Origin: Streptomyces mirabilis
GTDB taxonomy: Bacteria; Actinomycetota; Actinomycetes; Streptomycetales; Streptomycetaceae
Assembly: GCF_018310535.1 (NCBI RefSeq)
Contig: NZ_CP074102.1
Span: forward strand, 310,001-374,000
Reading direction: 5' to 3'
Length of the DNA: 64,000 bases
Within the stretch, counting starts at the first letter, position 1. Each line of letters opens with the position of its first letter. The notes beneath the pieces were generated by a model. It was not told the origin of the DNA. It ran no database searches and was given only the letters and a program-made list of their open reading frames with translations. Below, in pieces: positions 34,500 to 43,897 of this stretch. The position numbers and the translations under genes were made by a program.

Positions 34500-34802
34500 G
34501 TAGGCGGTGGCCGACTCGGGCGCAGCAGTTCCTGGATCCGCTGGTCGAGCCCGTCCTGGCGCCATAGCGTGAAGTAGTAGAGCACCGCTGACCAGGCCGG
34601 GAGATCGTGGGGCAGGTAGCGCCACTGACAGCCCGTCCTGTTCTGGTAGAAGATCGCGTTCACGACCTCCCGAAGATCACAGTCTCCGGGGTCCCCGGTC
34701 GGAGACCGCTCCACCCGGCCCTGCTTCCAGGCCGTGATCATCGGCTCGATCAACGCCCACTGCTCATCCGCCAAGTCGCTCGGACACGATCTTCGCTCCA
34801 TG
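34500..34802 (-). pseudogene. N-terminal fragment of an IS5-family transposase
   Basis: Starting at ATG 34802, MERRSCPSDLADEQWALIEP and NRTGCQWRYLPHDLPAWSAV are the conserved N-terminal domain of IS5/IS1182-like transposases. Homology ends near RIQELLRP; the DDE domain is absent. Confidence 0.6.
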
Positions 34803-35412
34803 CTTCGCATCTCGGCAAGCGCATGCCGACGCCTGGCCCGTACGGCGATCAGTACCACGAACGAGCGATCACAAACCGAGAGAGAAGGGACTTAACGCCC
34901 TCTAGGGACGACACTCTGCTTGACGCCGTCCGGGCGGCACGGACGTGGCGGACCGGGCCGCAGTCGCAGCCGACCATGGTGGATTTCCTGCTCAACGGCT
35001 TTGTTATCAGGCTGACCACCGGATATCCGGCTGGGTGCGTGCCACCGGTGTGCCCGCCGAGGTGTGAATGACAGGTGCGCCGCTCGCCACGGTCGAGGCG
35101 TCCGCCCCGAATCCAGTGGGCACGGGGGCTGGAGCCGGGAGAGCTTGAGGCGGCGGCGGTTATGGGCACGGTCGCGACACCGACGGCGCCAGGCCGTCTG
35201 CCGCGCATATGGGCATGCGTCATGGGACACCTTCCAGTGGAGCGAGTCCGCAAGTGCGGGCGCGCACCGGCAGGCGCCGTCCGTTCGAACGTCAGCAGGA
35301 CAGTGCCAGGTTCAGCGTGAAAAATGTCACCGGCGACGAACAAAGTACAAGGTTAAACTTCTGGCGGCTCTCCGCCAGCTGGCGGGAGTCGCCACAGAAT
35401 TGGCGGGACGGT
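34803..35412. other. Region with a possible truncated secreted-protein start
   Basis: No complete gene is supported. On the minus strand an ATG at 35224 opens a basic-then-hydrophobic stretch (RGRRPGAVGVATVPITAAAS) resembling a signal peptide, but no domain follows. It lies divergent to the TrmB/LuxR-type regulator and may be the stump of a gene lost to IS activity. The rest should hold that regulator's promoter. Confidence 0.3.
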
Positions 35413-36411
35413 ATGGGATTCAGCGTGCTCGGGCTGGCCGAAGAGACTGAACGCGTTTACGTGGCACTGGTTCGGCAGCCGCGGTGCAGCTCTGCGGAGT
35501 TGGCCGAGGCCTGCGGCATGTCAGCGATCACTGTGGGAAGACAACTGTCCAATCTGCTCAAGGACGGGCTTGCCGTGCGGGACGCCGGACGCCCGCCACG
35601 CTTCACCGCCACGCCCCCGGACGTCGCCGTCACCGCGCTGATAGACCAACGGGAGGACCAGCTCAAGGAGGCACGATCCCTGGTACAGCAGTTGACCGAG
35701 ACCCATCGGGAGGCAGCCCGGATCAGCCAGCCGGACATGGCCGTGGAACTGCTCACCAACCGCGAGCACATCAGTGACGCAGTCCGCCGTTTGACCACCT
35801 ATGCCCGCCACGAGGTGCGTGCATTCGACTGCCCGCCCTATGTCGACCGGCCGGGCAGTAATCTCGGCCACCAACTCCAGCAGCAGCAGCGCGGAGTGAT
35901 CCACCGGGTGATCTACGACCGGGAGGCGGTGGCCTGGCCCGGCAGGCTGCACAACGACATCGTGCCCAGTATCCGGGCAGGCGAGCAGGCACGGGTACAC
36001 CCCGAGTTGCCCCTCAAACTCGTGATCAGCGACGGCCGGACGGCCATCCTCCCCTTCACCCTCGCGCCCGGTGGCCAGTCGGTCGCCTACTTGATTCACC
36101 AATCCCCCCTGCTCGTAGCCCTGGAATCGCTCTTCGAGGCTCAATGGGAGCGCGCTCTGCCGCTGTCGGACACCCGACTCCCACCCGGCGGTAGCGCCAC
36201 CGCAGCGGAATCCGAGGACGCACAGCCTGACGAGGACACCCGAGCCCTGCTTGCCCTGCTCGCCTCCGGCCTCACCGACGCCGCCATCGCTCGGGCCCAG
36301 GGCTGGAGCGAGCGGACCACTCAACGGCGCATCCATCAGCTGATGCGCCGGCTCGGCGCCTCCACCCGCTTCCAGACCAGCCTCACCGCCGCCCGACGCG
36401 GCTGGCTGTGA
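35413..36411 (+). CDS. TrmB-like/LuxR-type transcriptional regulator
   Basis: A 332-aa regulator. ATG 35413 follows GGCGGGACGGT. The N-terminal winged helix (ETERVYVALVRQPRCSSAEL, VGRQLSNLLKDGLA) resembles TrmB domains. A coiled region (LKEARSLVQQLTETHREAAR) and a ligand-type middle domain follow. The C-terminal LuxR-like HTH (LLASGLTDAAIARAQGWSER, TTQRRIHQLMRRLG) is near residues 285-325. Streptomyces encode many such two-HTH proteins; targets are unknown. Confidence 0.75.
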   Translation: MGFSVLGLAEETERVYVALVRQPRCSSAELAEACGMSAITVGRQLSNLLKDGLAVRDAGRPPRFTATPPDVAVTALIDQREDQLKEARSLVQQLTETHREAARISQPDMAVELLTNREHISDAVRRLTTYARHEVRAFDCPPYVDRPGSNLGHQLQQQQRGVIHRVIYDREAVAWPGRLHNDIVPSIRAGEQARVHPELPLKLVISDGRTAILPFTLAPGGQSVAYLIHQSPLLVALESLFEAQWERALPLSDTRLPPGGSATAAESEDAQPDEDTRALLALLASGLTDAAIARAQGWSERTTQRRIHQLMRRLGASTRFQTSLTAARRGWL

Positions 36412-36491
36412 CGCCTCGTTCTACGTCACGAGGCGGCGGTGCCGGGACCGACATCGTCAGCCTGACTCAGAGGTCGTTTTCTCCCGTTGTT

Positions 36492-37217
36492 TCATCCCGG
36501 AATCTTCCGTTTGGTCTGCGGTGTCGGGTCGCGCCAGGAGATGGCGTTCTCGCTGGTGAGGCGGCGGGCCATGAGGTCGGTCATGGCGATGTGGATCATG
36601 GCTTCGGAGCGGACGGACAGGGTTTCGTAGTCGCGGGCCAGTCGTCGGTGGAGCATGAGCCAGCCGTAGGTCCGCTCGACTGCCCAGCGTTTCGGGATCG
36701 GGGTGAATCCCTTGGTCCCGGGCTTGCGTTGAGTGGTTTCCATGTCAATGCCGAGGGTGGCCGCGTGCTCGACGAGGTGCTGACGGTAGCCGCCGTCGAC
36801 CCACACCTTGCGGATGCCGGGGTGTTCGGCCGCGACCTGGTCCAGGAGTCTGGTGCCGGCGACGGAGTCCTGCACACTCGCTGCGGTGACCAGCACGGCA
36901 AGCAGGAGCCCGATGGTGTCGGTGACGATGTTCCGCTTCCTGCCCACGATCTTCTTCCCGGCGTCGATGCCCTGGCCGGCGGCGGGGACGCTGGTGGAGG
37001 TCTTGACGCTCTGGGCGTCAATCACACAGGCCGACGGCTCGGCATCCCGCCCCTCCTTCTCCCGCAGGAGCTGCCGGAGCAAGCCGCCCAGCTGCGCGAA
37101 CACGCCCTCGTCCGCCCACTTGGCGAAGTAGCCGTAGACCGTGTTCCAGTGTGGAAAATCGTGCGGCAGGTAGCGCCACTGAACGCCGGTCCGGTCCACG
37201 TACAAGATTGCGTCCAT
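36492..37217 (-). pseudogene. IS5-family transposase missing its N-terminus
   Basis: A 241-aa open frame with the DDE domain (VIDAQSVKTS; VWVDGGYRQHLVEH; KRWAVERTYGWL). It begins at DAILYVDRTGVQWRYLPHDF, so the first ~50 residues are absent. The left end of an NF041680-type IS is six bases upstream, so the gene was cut by that insertion. Confidence 0.7.
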
Positions 37218-37223
37218 GATCTT

Positions 37224-38812
37224 GTTCTTTATGGTCTGACCTGGTCACGTTCGGCGATGGTCTCGGGTCGCCTGACTGTTTTGCCCACGTCGTAGCGGGT
37301 GGCGGGGTGCCGGTTCTTCGAGCCGGGCGGCCTGCCGGGGCCGGGTCGGTTGGGTTTGGGTGCACGTGCCGGACAGGGCAGGTTGGGGCGGAGGTTCCTG
37401 AACCCCCGGCGGACCCGGGCGGGGGTAAGCCGGCCGGGCTCTGCCGGTTTCTCCCCGGGGCGGCGTAGATCCGCAGCCAGCGGGCGGGCGAGGCGGAGTT
37501 GTGTGTGGGTGGTGACGATCAGCCAGGTCCACCGGTCTGCCGCCTCGGACGTGCGGAGTCTCGGGCGTGTCCAGCCCAGCGTCTGCTTGAGCATGCGAAA
37601 GGTGTGCTCGAGGTCGAATCTGCGCAAGAACGCCCGCCAGCGCAGGTCGACGTCCTCTTCCGGCAGGCCGGTGGCCGACGACCATAGCCAGACGGGGAGC
37701 GGATCGTGGCCGCCTGGCAGACGGTCAACTTCCAGGCGGATCAACGTGCCCTCGATGACGGGGAGTTCGCCGGTGTGATCGATCCACGCGGAGCGGGTGG
37801 TCAGCCTCGGGTGGATACGGTCCCAGGCCATCGCGCGAGCGGTGCCGTAGCGGTCGGTGACCTGAAGGGTCGCGGCATCCGGCTCACCCCAGGTCTCCGG
37901 CTTGGCGAAGCGGAACTCCTTGCCGTGCTTCGGCGGGCGCCCGCCCTGCGGCGGCGAGATCCACGGCACTGGCACCGGCTTGCGCATCACACGATCCGTG
38001 CGCATCCGCCCGAGGACTTCCACGGGCAGTCCTTCCAGGAGATAGGCCATGCGCGGGGCGTCGTAACCGGCGTCGAAGACGACCAGGATGTCGCGGTCAC
38101 CCGCGTGCCAACGGCCCATCTCGATCAGGTCCTCGACCACCCGGCGGACCTGCGCGGCGGTGACCTCGGCGACATCGTCGGCCGGCCCCAGGCGCACGGC
38201 GTCCAGGAGCTGGCACCAGGAGGTACGGCCCGACTCCAGCGCGGCGACGAACGAGTAGAGCCAGCCGGGCACGAACTGATCCGAGGAGCGTCCGCTACAG
38301 CCGTAGACGTGGCAGAACGGGCGGTCCGCACTGCACGGAGCGTCCGGCCGGAGCCAGTGGGTGACGTCCACGGCCAGTACCAGACGACCGTCGGCGGCCT
38401 CGGGTTGCGGCAGCCCGGCCAGCACCTGCCGCAGCCGCGGCACATCAACACCTCCGCTGTTCAGCGCGTCGTACATCGCGCCGTGACCGCGCCGGTGCTC
38501 GGCCGTCAGCGTGAGGTCCACCGGCGTGGTCACCGGCCCATCCGCGCACAGCAACGCGTCGGTCAGCTCGAACAGCGTGTCCCCGCGCACGGGCAGGCAC
38601 TCGAAGAAGTCGTCCCGGAAGTGTGACGCCACCGCGAACGCTTCTTGCCGGGCATCATGATGCAGCAGACTCATTCCCCCACGGCCTTCGTACTGGTCAA
38701 GTGCCTCTTTGGTCGGAGCACAGGATCAGACGGAGACCGTGTTCACGTCCCCGGAATCGCTCATACGAGCGATCACGTTCGGGGCATCGTTCGAGGTCAG
38801 ACCATAAAGAAC
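37224..38812 (-). mobile_element. NF041680-type insertion sequence, 1.59 kb
   Basis: Bounded by perfect 19-bp inverted repeats: GTTCTTTATGGTCTGACCT at 37224-37242 and its complement at 38794-38812. It carries one full transposase gene. It interrupts an IS5 element on the left and abuts an IS110 remnant on the right. Fragments of related elements lie at 33115-33370 and 51692-51835. Confidence 0.8.
37229..38674 (-). CDS. NF041680-family (IS4/IS701-like) transposase
   Basis: A 481-aa transposase. It begins SLLHHDARQEAFAVASHFRD and contains VLAVDVTHWL (first catalytic Asp), VVFDAGYDAPRMAYLL (second), and a DLEHTFRMLKQTLGW region with the likely Glu. The C-terminal tail is Pro/Arg-rich. Its last codons read into the left inverted repeat. 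It appears intact. Confidence 0.75.
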   Translation of the reverse strand: MSLLHHDARQEAFAVASHFRDDFFECLPVRGDTLFELTDALLCADGPVTTPVDLTLTAEHRRGHGAMYDALNSGGVDVPRLRQVLAGLPQPEAADGRLVLAVDVTHWLRPDAPCSADRPFCHVYGCSGRSSDQFVPGWLYSFVAALESGRTSWCQLLDAVRLGPADDVAEVTAAQVRRVVEDLIEMGRWHAGDRDILVVFDAGYDAPRMAYLLEGLPVEVLGRMRTDRVMRKPVPVPWISPPQGGRPPKHGKEFRFAKPETWGEPDAATLQVTDRYGTARAMAWDRIHPRLTTRSAWIDHTGELPVIEGTLIRLEVDRLPGGHDPLPVWLWSSATGLPEEDVDLRWRAFLRRFDLEHTFRMLKQTLGWTRPRLRTSEAADRWTWLIVTTHTQLRLARPLAADLRRPGEKPAEPGRLTPARVRRGFRNLRPNLPCPARAPKPNRPGPGRPPGSKNRHPATRYDVGKTVRRPETIAERDQVRP

Positions 38813-38827
38813 TTCCCAATGACGATG

Positions 38828-39300
38828 TCAAGCTGCTGTCGTGACGGTTGGTAGTACCTCGTAATACGCTCCGTCGCGGATCATGGCCCACAAGACGTTG
38901 GCTCGTCGACGGGCCAGAGCGAGCAAGGCCTGTTTGTGTCCCTTCCCCTTGTTCCGCTTACGTCCGTAGTAGGCCTGCGAGGCGGTGCAGGTTCTCAGGC
39001 TGGCCATGGCGGACAGGTAGAAGGCTCGGAGTAGGCCGCGGTGATAGCGGCGCGGACGGCGCATGTTCCCGCTGACGCGGCCGGAGTCCCGTGGGACGGG
39101 CGATAGGCCGGCGAAGGAAGCCAGGCGGTCAGCCGTGCCGAAAGCATCCATGTCTCCGCCGGTAGCGGCGATGAACTCGGCGCCGAGAAGGGCGCCCATG
39201 CCGGGCAGACTGCGGATCACGGCGGCGTGACGGTGCTCGTGGAAGCGGGCCTCGATGAGCGTGTCGAGTTCGGTGATCTCCTGGTCGATGGCCAGTACGC
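38828..39300 (-). pseudogene. C-terminal half of an IS110-family transposase
   Basis: Encodes AIDQEITELDTLIEARFHEH, LPGMGALLGAEFIAATGGDM and LARRRANVLWAMIRDGAYYE, the C-terminal Tnp-20-like half of IS110 proteins with its catalytic Ser region. It closely resembles the intact copy at 52471. The N-terminal DEDD half is missing, replaced at about 39300 by a LuxR-type gene. The right end (TTGACATCGTCATTGGGA) is retained at about 38815-38833. Confidence 0.7.
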
Positions 39301-39985
39301 CTTTGCGGCTTCGGCGAGCAGCCGCCGCCGTACGCTCGGCGCCAGCCCCGGCCACCGGGTGTCCAGCACCGTGGCCGCCGACTGCTCAGACAGCGGCTCG
39401 ATGATACGTTCGTATAGCCGGATGTGGTGGACAAAGCCGTCCACCCCGGTCCTGCTGGCGGCCAGGAAGACGATGGTGGTGCCGTCGATGCGGCGGACGG
39501 CGAACCCCAACGCGGTCGCGCTGACACGGTCGACCCACTGCACGTTGTCGACGATCAAGAGCAGCGGACCATCGGCCGCGAGGTCGTCGAGCAGGGCGAG
39601 CAGGGCCGTCGAGCAGGGCGAGCAGGGCCGTCGAGGCGACCAGCGGGTCCGGCGAGGGTCCCGGCGCGAGGCCGAGGATGTGGTGGAGGGCGTAGCGCTG
39701 GCGGTCGGCGAGCCGGCCGGCCCGCTCACGCAGCGGGTAGAGCAACCGATGCAGCGCCGAGAAGTTCATCCCGGCCTCGAACTCCACACCGGAGGCGCGC
39801 AGTACACGCCTGCCGACTGCTGTGGCCCGCTCCTCTGCGGCATTCAGCAGCGCGCTCTTCCCCACCCCCGGGTCGCCACGCAGCAGCACGCCGGGGCCGG
39901 CCCGGTACTCCCCTGCGAGTAGCGAGTCGATCAGTTCCAGCTCGGCCGTGCGCCCCGCCAGGTCCGCTCCAGGCCTTACAGTCAC
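39300..39985 (-). pseudogene. LuxR-type AAA ATPase regulator, frameshifted and truncated
   Basis: The N-terminal ATPase of a large (LAL-type) LuxR regulator: AGRTAELELIDSLLAGE, Walker A RGDPGVGKSALLN, and in another frame Walker B LLLIVDNVQWVDR with VFLAASRTGVDGF. The two frames join across a 22-bp tandem duplication (39586-39629); removing one copy restores the frame. The gene ends in an IS110 remnant at about 39300, so the C-terminal HTH is gone. Intact relatives are about 900 aa. Confidence 0.72.
39586..39629. repeat. 22-bp tandem duplication causing a frameshift
   Basis: Two identical 22-bp units (39586-39607 and 39608-39629, each starting GTCGAGCAGGGCG) in the LuxR-type ATPase gene. Twenty-two is not a multiple of three, so the gene is frameshifted. 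Confidence 0.8.
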
Positions 39986-40534
39986 CCACTGTCAGTCTCG
40001 ATGCTCTTTGCCAGAAAAAGACTGATGGATCGGCAAGGAGGAGTTCCCTTTACTGTTCATTCGATCTGAGATGATCAACCGGCCGACAGGCGGCGCATCG
40101 TCGAGTCCGAGTCCGCAGCCCCGAACAGGCCCTGATGACGCAGCTGGAGCTGCTCGGCCTCCACCAGGCCCTAGTAGAGGCCTAGTAGGGCCTGGTTACC
40201 CTGGGTGAGTAGCGGTGTGTCGTCTCTCGGAGTGAGGGGAATGACATGCCGTCCGTGCCCTGCTCAGGTGAAGATGGCGGGCCGGACAGCGGGCACGGCC
40301 GGAGATCAATGATCAAGGGCGTGACCTGGTCGGATGATGTATCGGCACCCGCAGTCCTGCGTCCAGGGGCCAGTCCCGCCCTGCACATCACACACCGTGA
40401 CGAACAGTCAGCGCGCCGGACGAGACGCATCGCTCAAGTTCGAAGACCCCGATATCTGGGAACACCGTGCCGTCCGTGCCGCTGCGGCAGGCCCGCCGGG
40501 GACGTGCCCATCGGTCGAGCTGCGGGCCTGTGGG
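39986..40534. other. Gap between LuxR-type pseudogene and SnoaL-like gene
   Basis: No gene is supported. It includes a strong inverted repeat at 40164-40195 and a short open end (about 40100-40181, plus strand, SPEQALMTQLELLGLHQALV then stop) that may be debris of a lost gene. Confidence 0.35.
40164..40195. terminator. Hairpin with perfect 10-bp arms
   Basis: CCAGGCCCTA (40164-40173) pairs perfectly with TAGGGCCTGG (40186-40195) around a 12-base loop. No T tract follows, so terminator function is only suggested. Confidence 0.35.
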
Positions 40535-40969
40535 TTACCAGCTGACCTCACGGTCAGCCGGCCAGGGGAACCCGAGGTCGTTGTCGGAGGTGTAGTCCGG
40601 GTCGAGGTAGACGTACATCCGGACGATGCGGCCACCGTCGACATCGAACACGCTGCAGAATCGCCCGCCTGGTGTCGTTCCTCCGTTCCAGGTCTTGGTG
40701 TCGATGCGGCCTTCGGTGGTGCCCTCCACGACGACCCGGTTTCCGGCCATGGTGAACTCGAGGTCATCCATGTGGTGCCTCAGCTCGTCGATCTTTCCCT
40801 GGAATCCAGTCATGCACGCGGCGAACGCATCCCGCCCCCGGCCGACTCCGAAGCCTGGGAAGTAGAACTCGAAATCGTCGCTGAAAAGCTCGAGTATTTT
40901 CGGGTCGCCAACATCGACGAGGCCGAAGTACGACCTGATGACAGCTTCCGGGCTGAGCTGGGCGGTCAT
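40535..40969 (-). CDS. SnoaL/NTF2-like protein
   Basis: A 144-aa cone-fold protein (EAVIRSYFGLVDVGDPKILE, FGVGRGRDAFAAC, GGRIVRMYVYLDPD) of the SnoaL-like/nuclear transport factor 2 superfamily, which includes isomerases, cyclases and hydratases. ATG 40969 is preferred; GTG 40993 is also open, and a duplicated CAGTGCTTTTCCTTCA segment lies just upstream of it. It follows acetoacetyl-CoA synthetase at 73 bases, same direction. Possibly an isomerase or hydratase in the pathway. Confidence 0.68.
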   Translation of the reverse strand: MTAQLSPEAVIRSYFGLVDVGDPKILELFSDDFEFYFPGFGVGRGRDAFAACMTGFQGKIDELRHHMDDLEFTMAGNRVVVEGTTEGRIDTKTWNGGTTPGGRFCSVFDVDGGRIVRMYVYLDPDYTSDNDLGFPWPADREVSW

Positions 40970-41042
40970 GATTGACGCAGTCCTTTCCTTCACAGTGCTT
41001 TTCCTTCACAGTGCTTTTGACGGCGGGCGGTCCGAGGTCCTG

Positions 41043-43058
41043 TTATTCGGCGTTGGCCGGTGGCCTGGTCGCCGTGCCGAGGCTGGTTTCGGCGATGCGC
41101 GCATAGGCGTCGAGGAATTGGGGCATGTCGACCGACTCGGGGTCCAGGGCGTCGCGTGGGGCGGTTCCCTGAAGAATGCGTTTGATCGGTACCTCGAGCT
41201 TTTTTCCGGTGAGTGTGTGCGGTATGCCCGGGACGGCGATGATCTCATCGGGGACGTGCCGTGGTGACGCGTTTTCCCTGATCGCGGTGGTGACGGTGTG
41301 TTTCAACTCGGGCGTCAGCTCGGCCGCGCCGGCGAGCGAGACGAACAGTGGCATCCAGTAGCCGCCGTCCGGCAGCTCCACGCCGATCACGAGGGATTCG
41401 GCGATCTCAGGGAGCTGCTCGACCACCTGGTAGATGTCTGCGCTGCCGAACCGGACACCGTTGCGGTTCAGGGTGGCGTCCGAGCGGCCGTGGATGATGA
41501 CGGAGCCGCGGTGGGTCACGGTGATCGAGTCACCGTGCCACCACACGCCGGGGAAGGTCTCGAAATAGGCGCTGCGGTACCGCTGGCCGTCCGGGTCGTT
41601 CCAGAAGCCGAGTGGCATGGACGGCATCGGCTCGGTGACGACGAGTTCGCCGACGCGGTCACGGACGCTGTTGCCGTCGTTGTCCCATGCCTCCAACGCG
41701 ACGCCCAGGCACGGCGCGGTCAGTTCCCCGGCGTAGATGGGCAGCGTAGGCACTGCGCCGGCCAGCCCACTGGCCACGTCGGTGCCCCCGGCAGACGATG
41801 TCACGGCGACCTGCGGGCCCAGTTCGCGTGCTGCCCAGAGGGAGGTTTCGGGGGGCAGGACAGACCCCGTTGCGCGGAGGTTCCGCAGCCGGGACAGATC
41901 GTGGTCGACGGCCGGGTGCAGGCCGAGCCGGTGGCAGCTGTCCAGGTACGGGGGACTCGTCTGGAGAACTGTGGCGCCGTGCCCGGCGGCCAGCGTCCAC
42001 AGGGTGTCGGGGGCCGGATATGCCGGGTTGCCGTCGTAGCACACGATCGTGGCCCCGGTCAGTAGCACCGACACCTTGACGTTCCACATCATCCAGCTGG
42101 GTGAGGTGTAGCCGAAGTAGGTGTCCTCGGGCTTGAGGTCGTACTGCAGGGTGACCATCTTGAGGTGCTCGAGCAGGATCCCGCCGTGACCGTGCACGAT
42201 GCCTTTGGGCTTGCCGGTGGTACCGGAGGTGAACAGCACCCACAGCGGGTGGTCGAACGCGACGGGCGCGGGAACGGGTGGGTGGTCGCCGGAACTCGCC
42301 TGTTCCCACGGGACGGTTCCCTCCGGGACATCAGGCTCTGATCCCAGCCGGGGGATCAGGATGGTCCCCCGGAGGCTGGGCAGTTCGGTGCGCAGGCGCG
42401 CGACGGCCTCGCGCCGGTCGTGGAGCCTTCCGGCATAGCCATAGCCATCGGCCGTGATCAGCACGACCGGGTCGAGTTGCGCCAGTCGCGCCGCGGCGGC
42501 CGGCGCCGCATAATCCTGCCCGCAGACCGCCCAGACCGCGCCGATGCTCGCCGTGGCGAGAAACGCCACAACGGCCTCCGGTATGTCGGGCAAGTACCCC
42601 ACGACCCGGTCACCTTCCTGGACACCGAGTTCGCGCAGGGTGTGGGCCACGGCGCCGACCTGGCGCCGAAGCTCGGCCCAGGACAGGGTGCGCCCGGCCG
42701 GGCCGCCGGGTTCGGTCAGCCCGATCACGGCCGCACCGGAGCGCTCGGCATGGCGCAGGACGTGATCGACGTAGTTGAGACGGGCACCGGGGAACCAGCG
42801 GGTGTTGGGCATGACGCGCTCGGCGAGGACACGCTCGGCGGCTGTAGCAGCCCACACATCGAAGTAGTCCCACAGGCTGCCCCAGAACCGCTCCAGTTCG
42901 GTCACTGACCAGGCGTGCAGGGCGTGGTAGTCCGCAAGCGCCAACCCGTTCCGGTCGTTCACCCAGTGGCGGAAGTGCTCGAGGTTGGCGGCGTCGCGCA
43001 CGTCCGGGGAGGGAGTCCAGATCGGGGCCAGGTCGGCACCGGGGTAGACGGTGGTCAC
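41043..43058 (-). CDS. aacS: Acetoacetyl-CoA synthetase
   Basis: A 671-aa adenylate-forming ligase converting acetoacetate to acetoacetyl-CoA with ATP. Family marks: PNTRWFPGARLNYVDH, the P-loop VLFTSGTTGKPKGIVHGHGG, YTSPSWMMWNVKVS, SSAGGTDVASG, HGRSDATLNRNGVRFG, and the C-terminal LTGKKLEVPIKR with the acyl-transfer Lys. The length fits the AacS family. The start overlaps the GntR stop (4 bases). Acetoacetate could come from the aromatic ring degraded by the divergent genes. Confidence 0.87.
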   Translation of the reverse strand: MTTVYPGADLAPIWTPSPDVRDAANLEHFRHWVNDRNGLALADYHALHAWSVTELERFWGSLWDYFDVWAATAAERVLAERVMPNTRWFPGARLNYVDHVLRHAERSGAAVIGLTEPGGPAGRTLSWAELRRQVGAVAHTLRELGVQEGDRVVGYLPDIPEAVVAFLATASIGAVWAVCGQDYAAPAAAARLAQLDPVVLITADGYGYAGRLHDRREAVARLRTELPSLRGTILIPRLGSEPDVPEGTVPWEQASSGDHPPVPAPVAFDHPLWVLFTSGTTGKPKGIVHGHGGILLEHLKMVTLQYDLKPEDTYFGYTSPSWMMWNVKVSVLLTGATIVCYDGNPAYPAPDTLWTLAAGHGATVLQTSPPYLDSCHRLGLHPAVDHDLSRLRNLRATGSVLPPETSLWAARELGPQVAVTSSAGGTDVASGLAGAVPTLPIYAGELTAPCLGVALEAWDNDGNSVRDRVGELVVTEPMPSMPLGFWNDPDGQRYRSAYFETFPGVWWHGDSITVTHRGSVIIHGRSDATLNRNGVRFGSADIYQVVEQLPEIAESLVIGVELPDGGYWMPLFVSLAGAAELTPELKHTVTTAIRENASPRHVPDEIIAVPGIPHTLTGKKLEVPIKRILQGTAPRDALDPESVDMPQFLDAYARIAETSLGTATRPPANAE

Positions 43059-43762
43059 GAGCCGTCCCCTCCCGCCCGACCGTCAAGACCCGTCCCGGCG
43101 GGCTGTCGTTGCGAATGCAGCAGCAAGTCGGTCGACCGCTGGATGTGGTCGGTGAGCGCCGCGACAGCGGCGTCCGCATCTCGCCTGAGAGCGGCTTCCA
43201 GAATCGTCCGGTGTTCGGCTTCCACGTCCCGGGTCAGCGCACGGTCGTCCTTGGCCGTCCAGCACCGGTATATCTCGGCCGAGTCCCGCAGCGAGTTGAC
43301 GATCGTCTTCATCCGCCCATTGCCGCAACCCCCACCCAACGCCGCGTGGAACGCCGAGTGGGCGGAGAGCCACTCCAGCGACGGCGAGCCGTCCGCAGTT
43401 CGTCTGGGCAGATTCGCCAGCAGGTGATGGGCCGCGACGAGGCGGGTTTCCCAGGCGAGGTCTCCCTGCTCGATGGAGCTCCGCAAGACCATCGTTTCCA
43501 GCAGGATCCGCGCCTCGGTCAAGTCGCGCAGGTCCTCCGGGCTGACCGTCACGACCCGGAATCCGAGCTGTGGTTCCGCGGTGACCAGGCCCTCGCCGAC
43601 CAGACGCGGCAGCGCCTCGCGGACCACCCCCGTGCTGCACCGGTAGCGCTCCCGAAGCTCCGTGAAACGCAGCTTCGTCCCGGGCGCCCACACCCCGTTG
43701 AGGATGTCGGCGCGCAGCAGGCGCTGCACGTCGTCGGTCTTGGACCTGCCTCCTGGTTCCAT
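43055..43762 (-). CDS. GntR-family regulator of the aromatic catabolic island
   Basis: A 235-aa GntR/FCD protein with a winged helix (TDDVQRLLRADILNGVWAPG, CSTGVVREALPRLVGEGLV) and an FCD domain (LLETMVLRSSIEQG; HSAFHAAL; EHRTILEAAL). ATG 43762 is chosen; a start at 43828 would translate the divergent promoter. It lies between aacS and the divergent catabolic operon and probably controls both. Confidence 0.8.
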   Translation of the reverse strand: MEPGGRSKTDDVQRLLRADILNGVWAPGTKLRFTELRERYRCSTGVVREALPRLVGEGLVTAEPQLGFRVVTVSPEDLRDLTEARILLETMVLRSSIEQGDLAWETRLVAAHHLLANLPRRTADGSPSLEWLSAHSAFHAALGGGCGNGRMKTIVNSLRDSAEIYRCWTAKDDRALTRDVEAEHRTILEAALRRDADAAVAALTDHIQRSTDLLLHSQRQPAGTGLDGRAGGDGS

Positions 43763-43897
43763 GGTCGTAGCAAACCATGAATTTCGCAGACTGGCAATAA
43801 TTACGATGTTCTTGTAGCTTGTCGTCATTCACCGGTGACCTCTGGGCGGTGGCCAGGCGCAGGGCTTCCGGAATCGCCCCACCTGCTGGAGGAATGC
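43763..43897. promoter_or_regulatory. Divergent promoter region of the catabolic island
   Basis: The 135 bases between the GntR start and the FAH start contain an AT-rich patch (aataattacgatgttcttg, 43795-43813). It is the only candidate promoter for both directions. GGAGGAATGC before 43898 is the ribosome site of the plus-strand operon. Confidence 0.45.

Noticed and set aside
39608..39629. Possible programmed frameshift in the LuxR-type ATPase
   Set aside because: A clean 22-bp duplication explains the frame change; no slippery sequence is needed.
40182..40430. An 82-aa minus-strand frame
   Set aside because: No ribosome site or domain, and it covers a hairpin and likely regulatory DNA.
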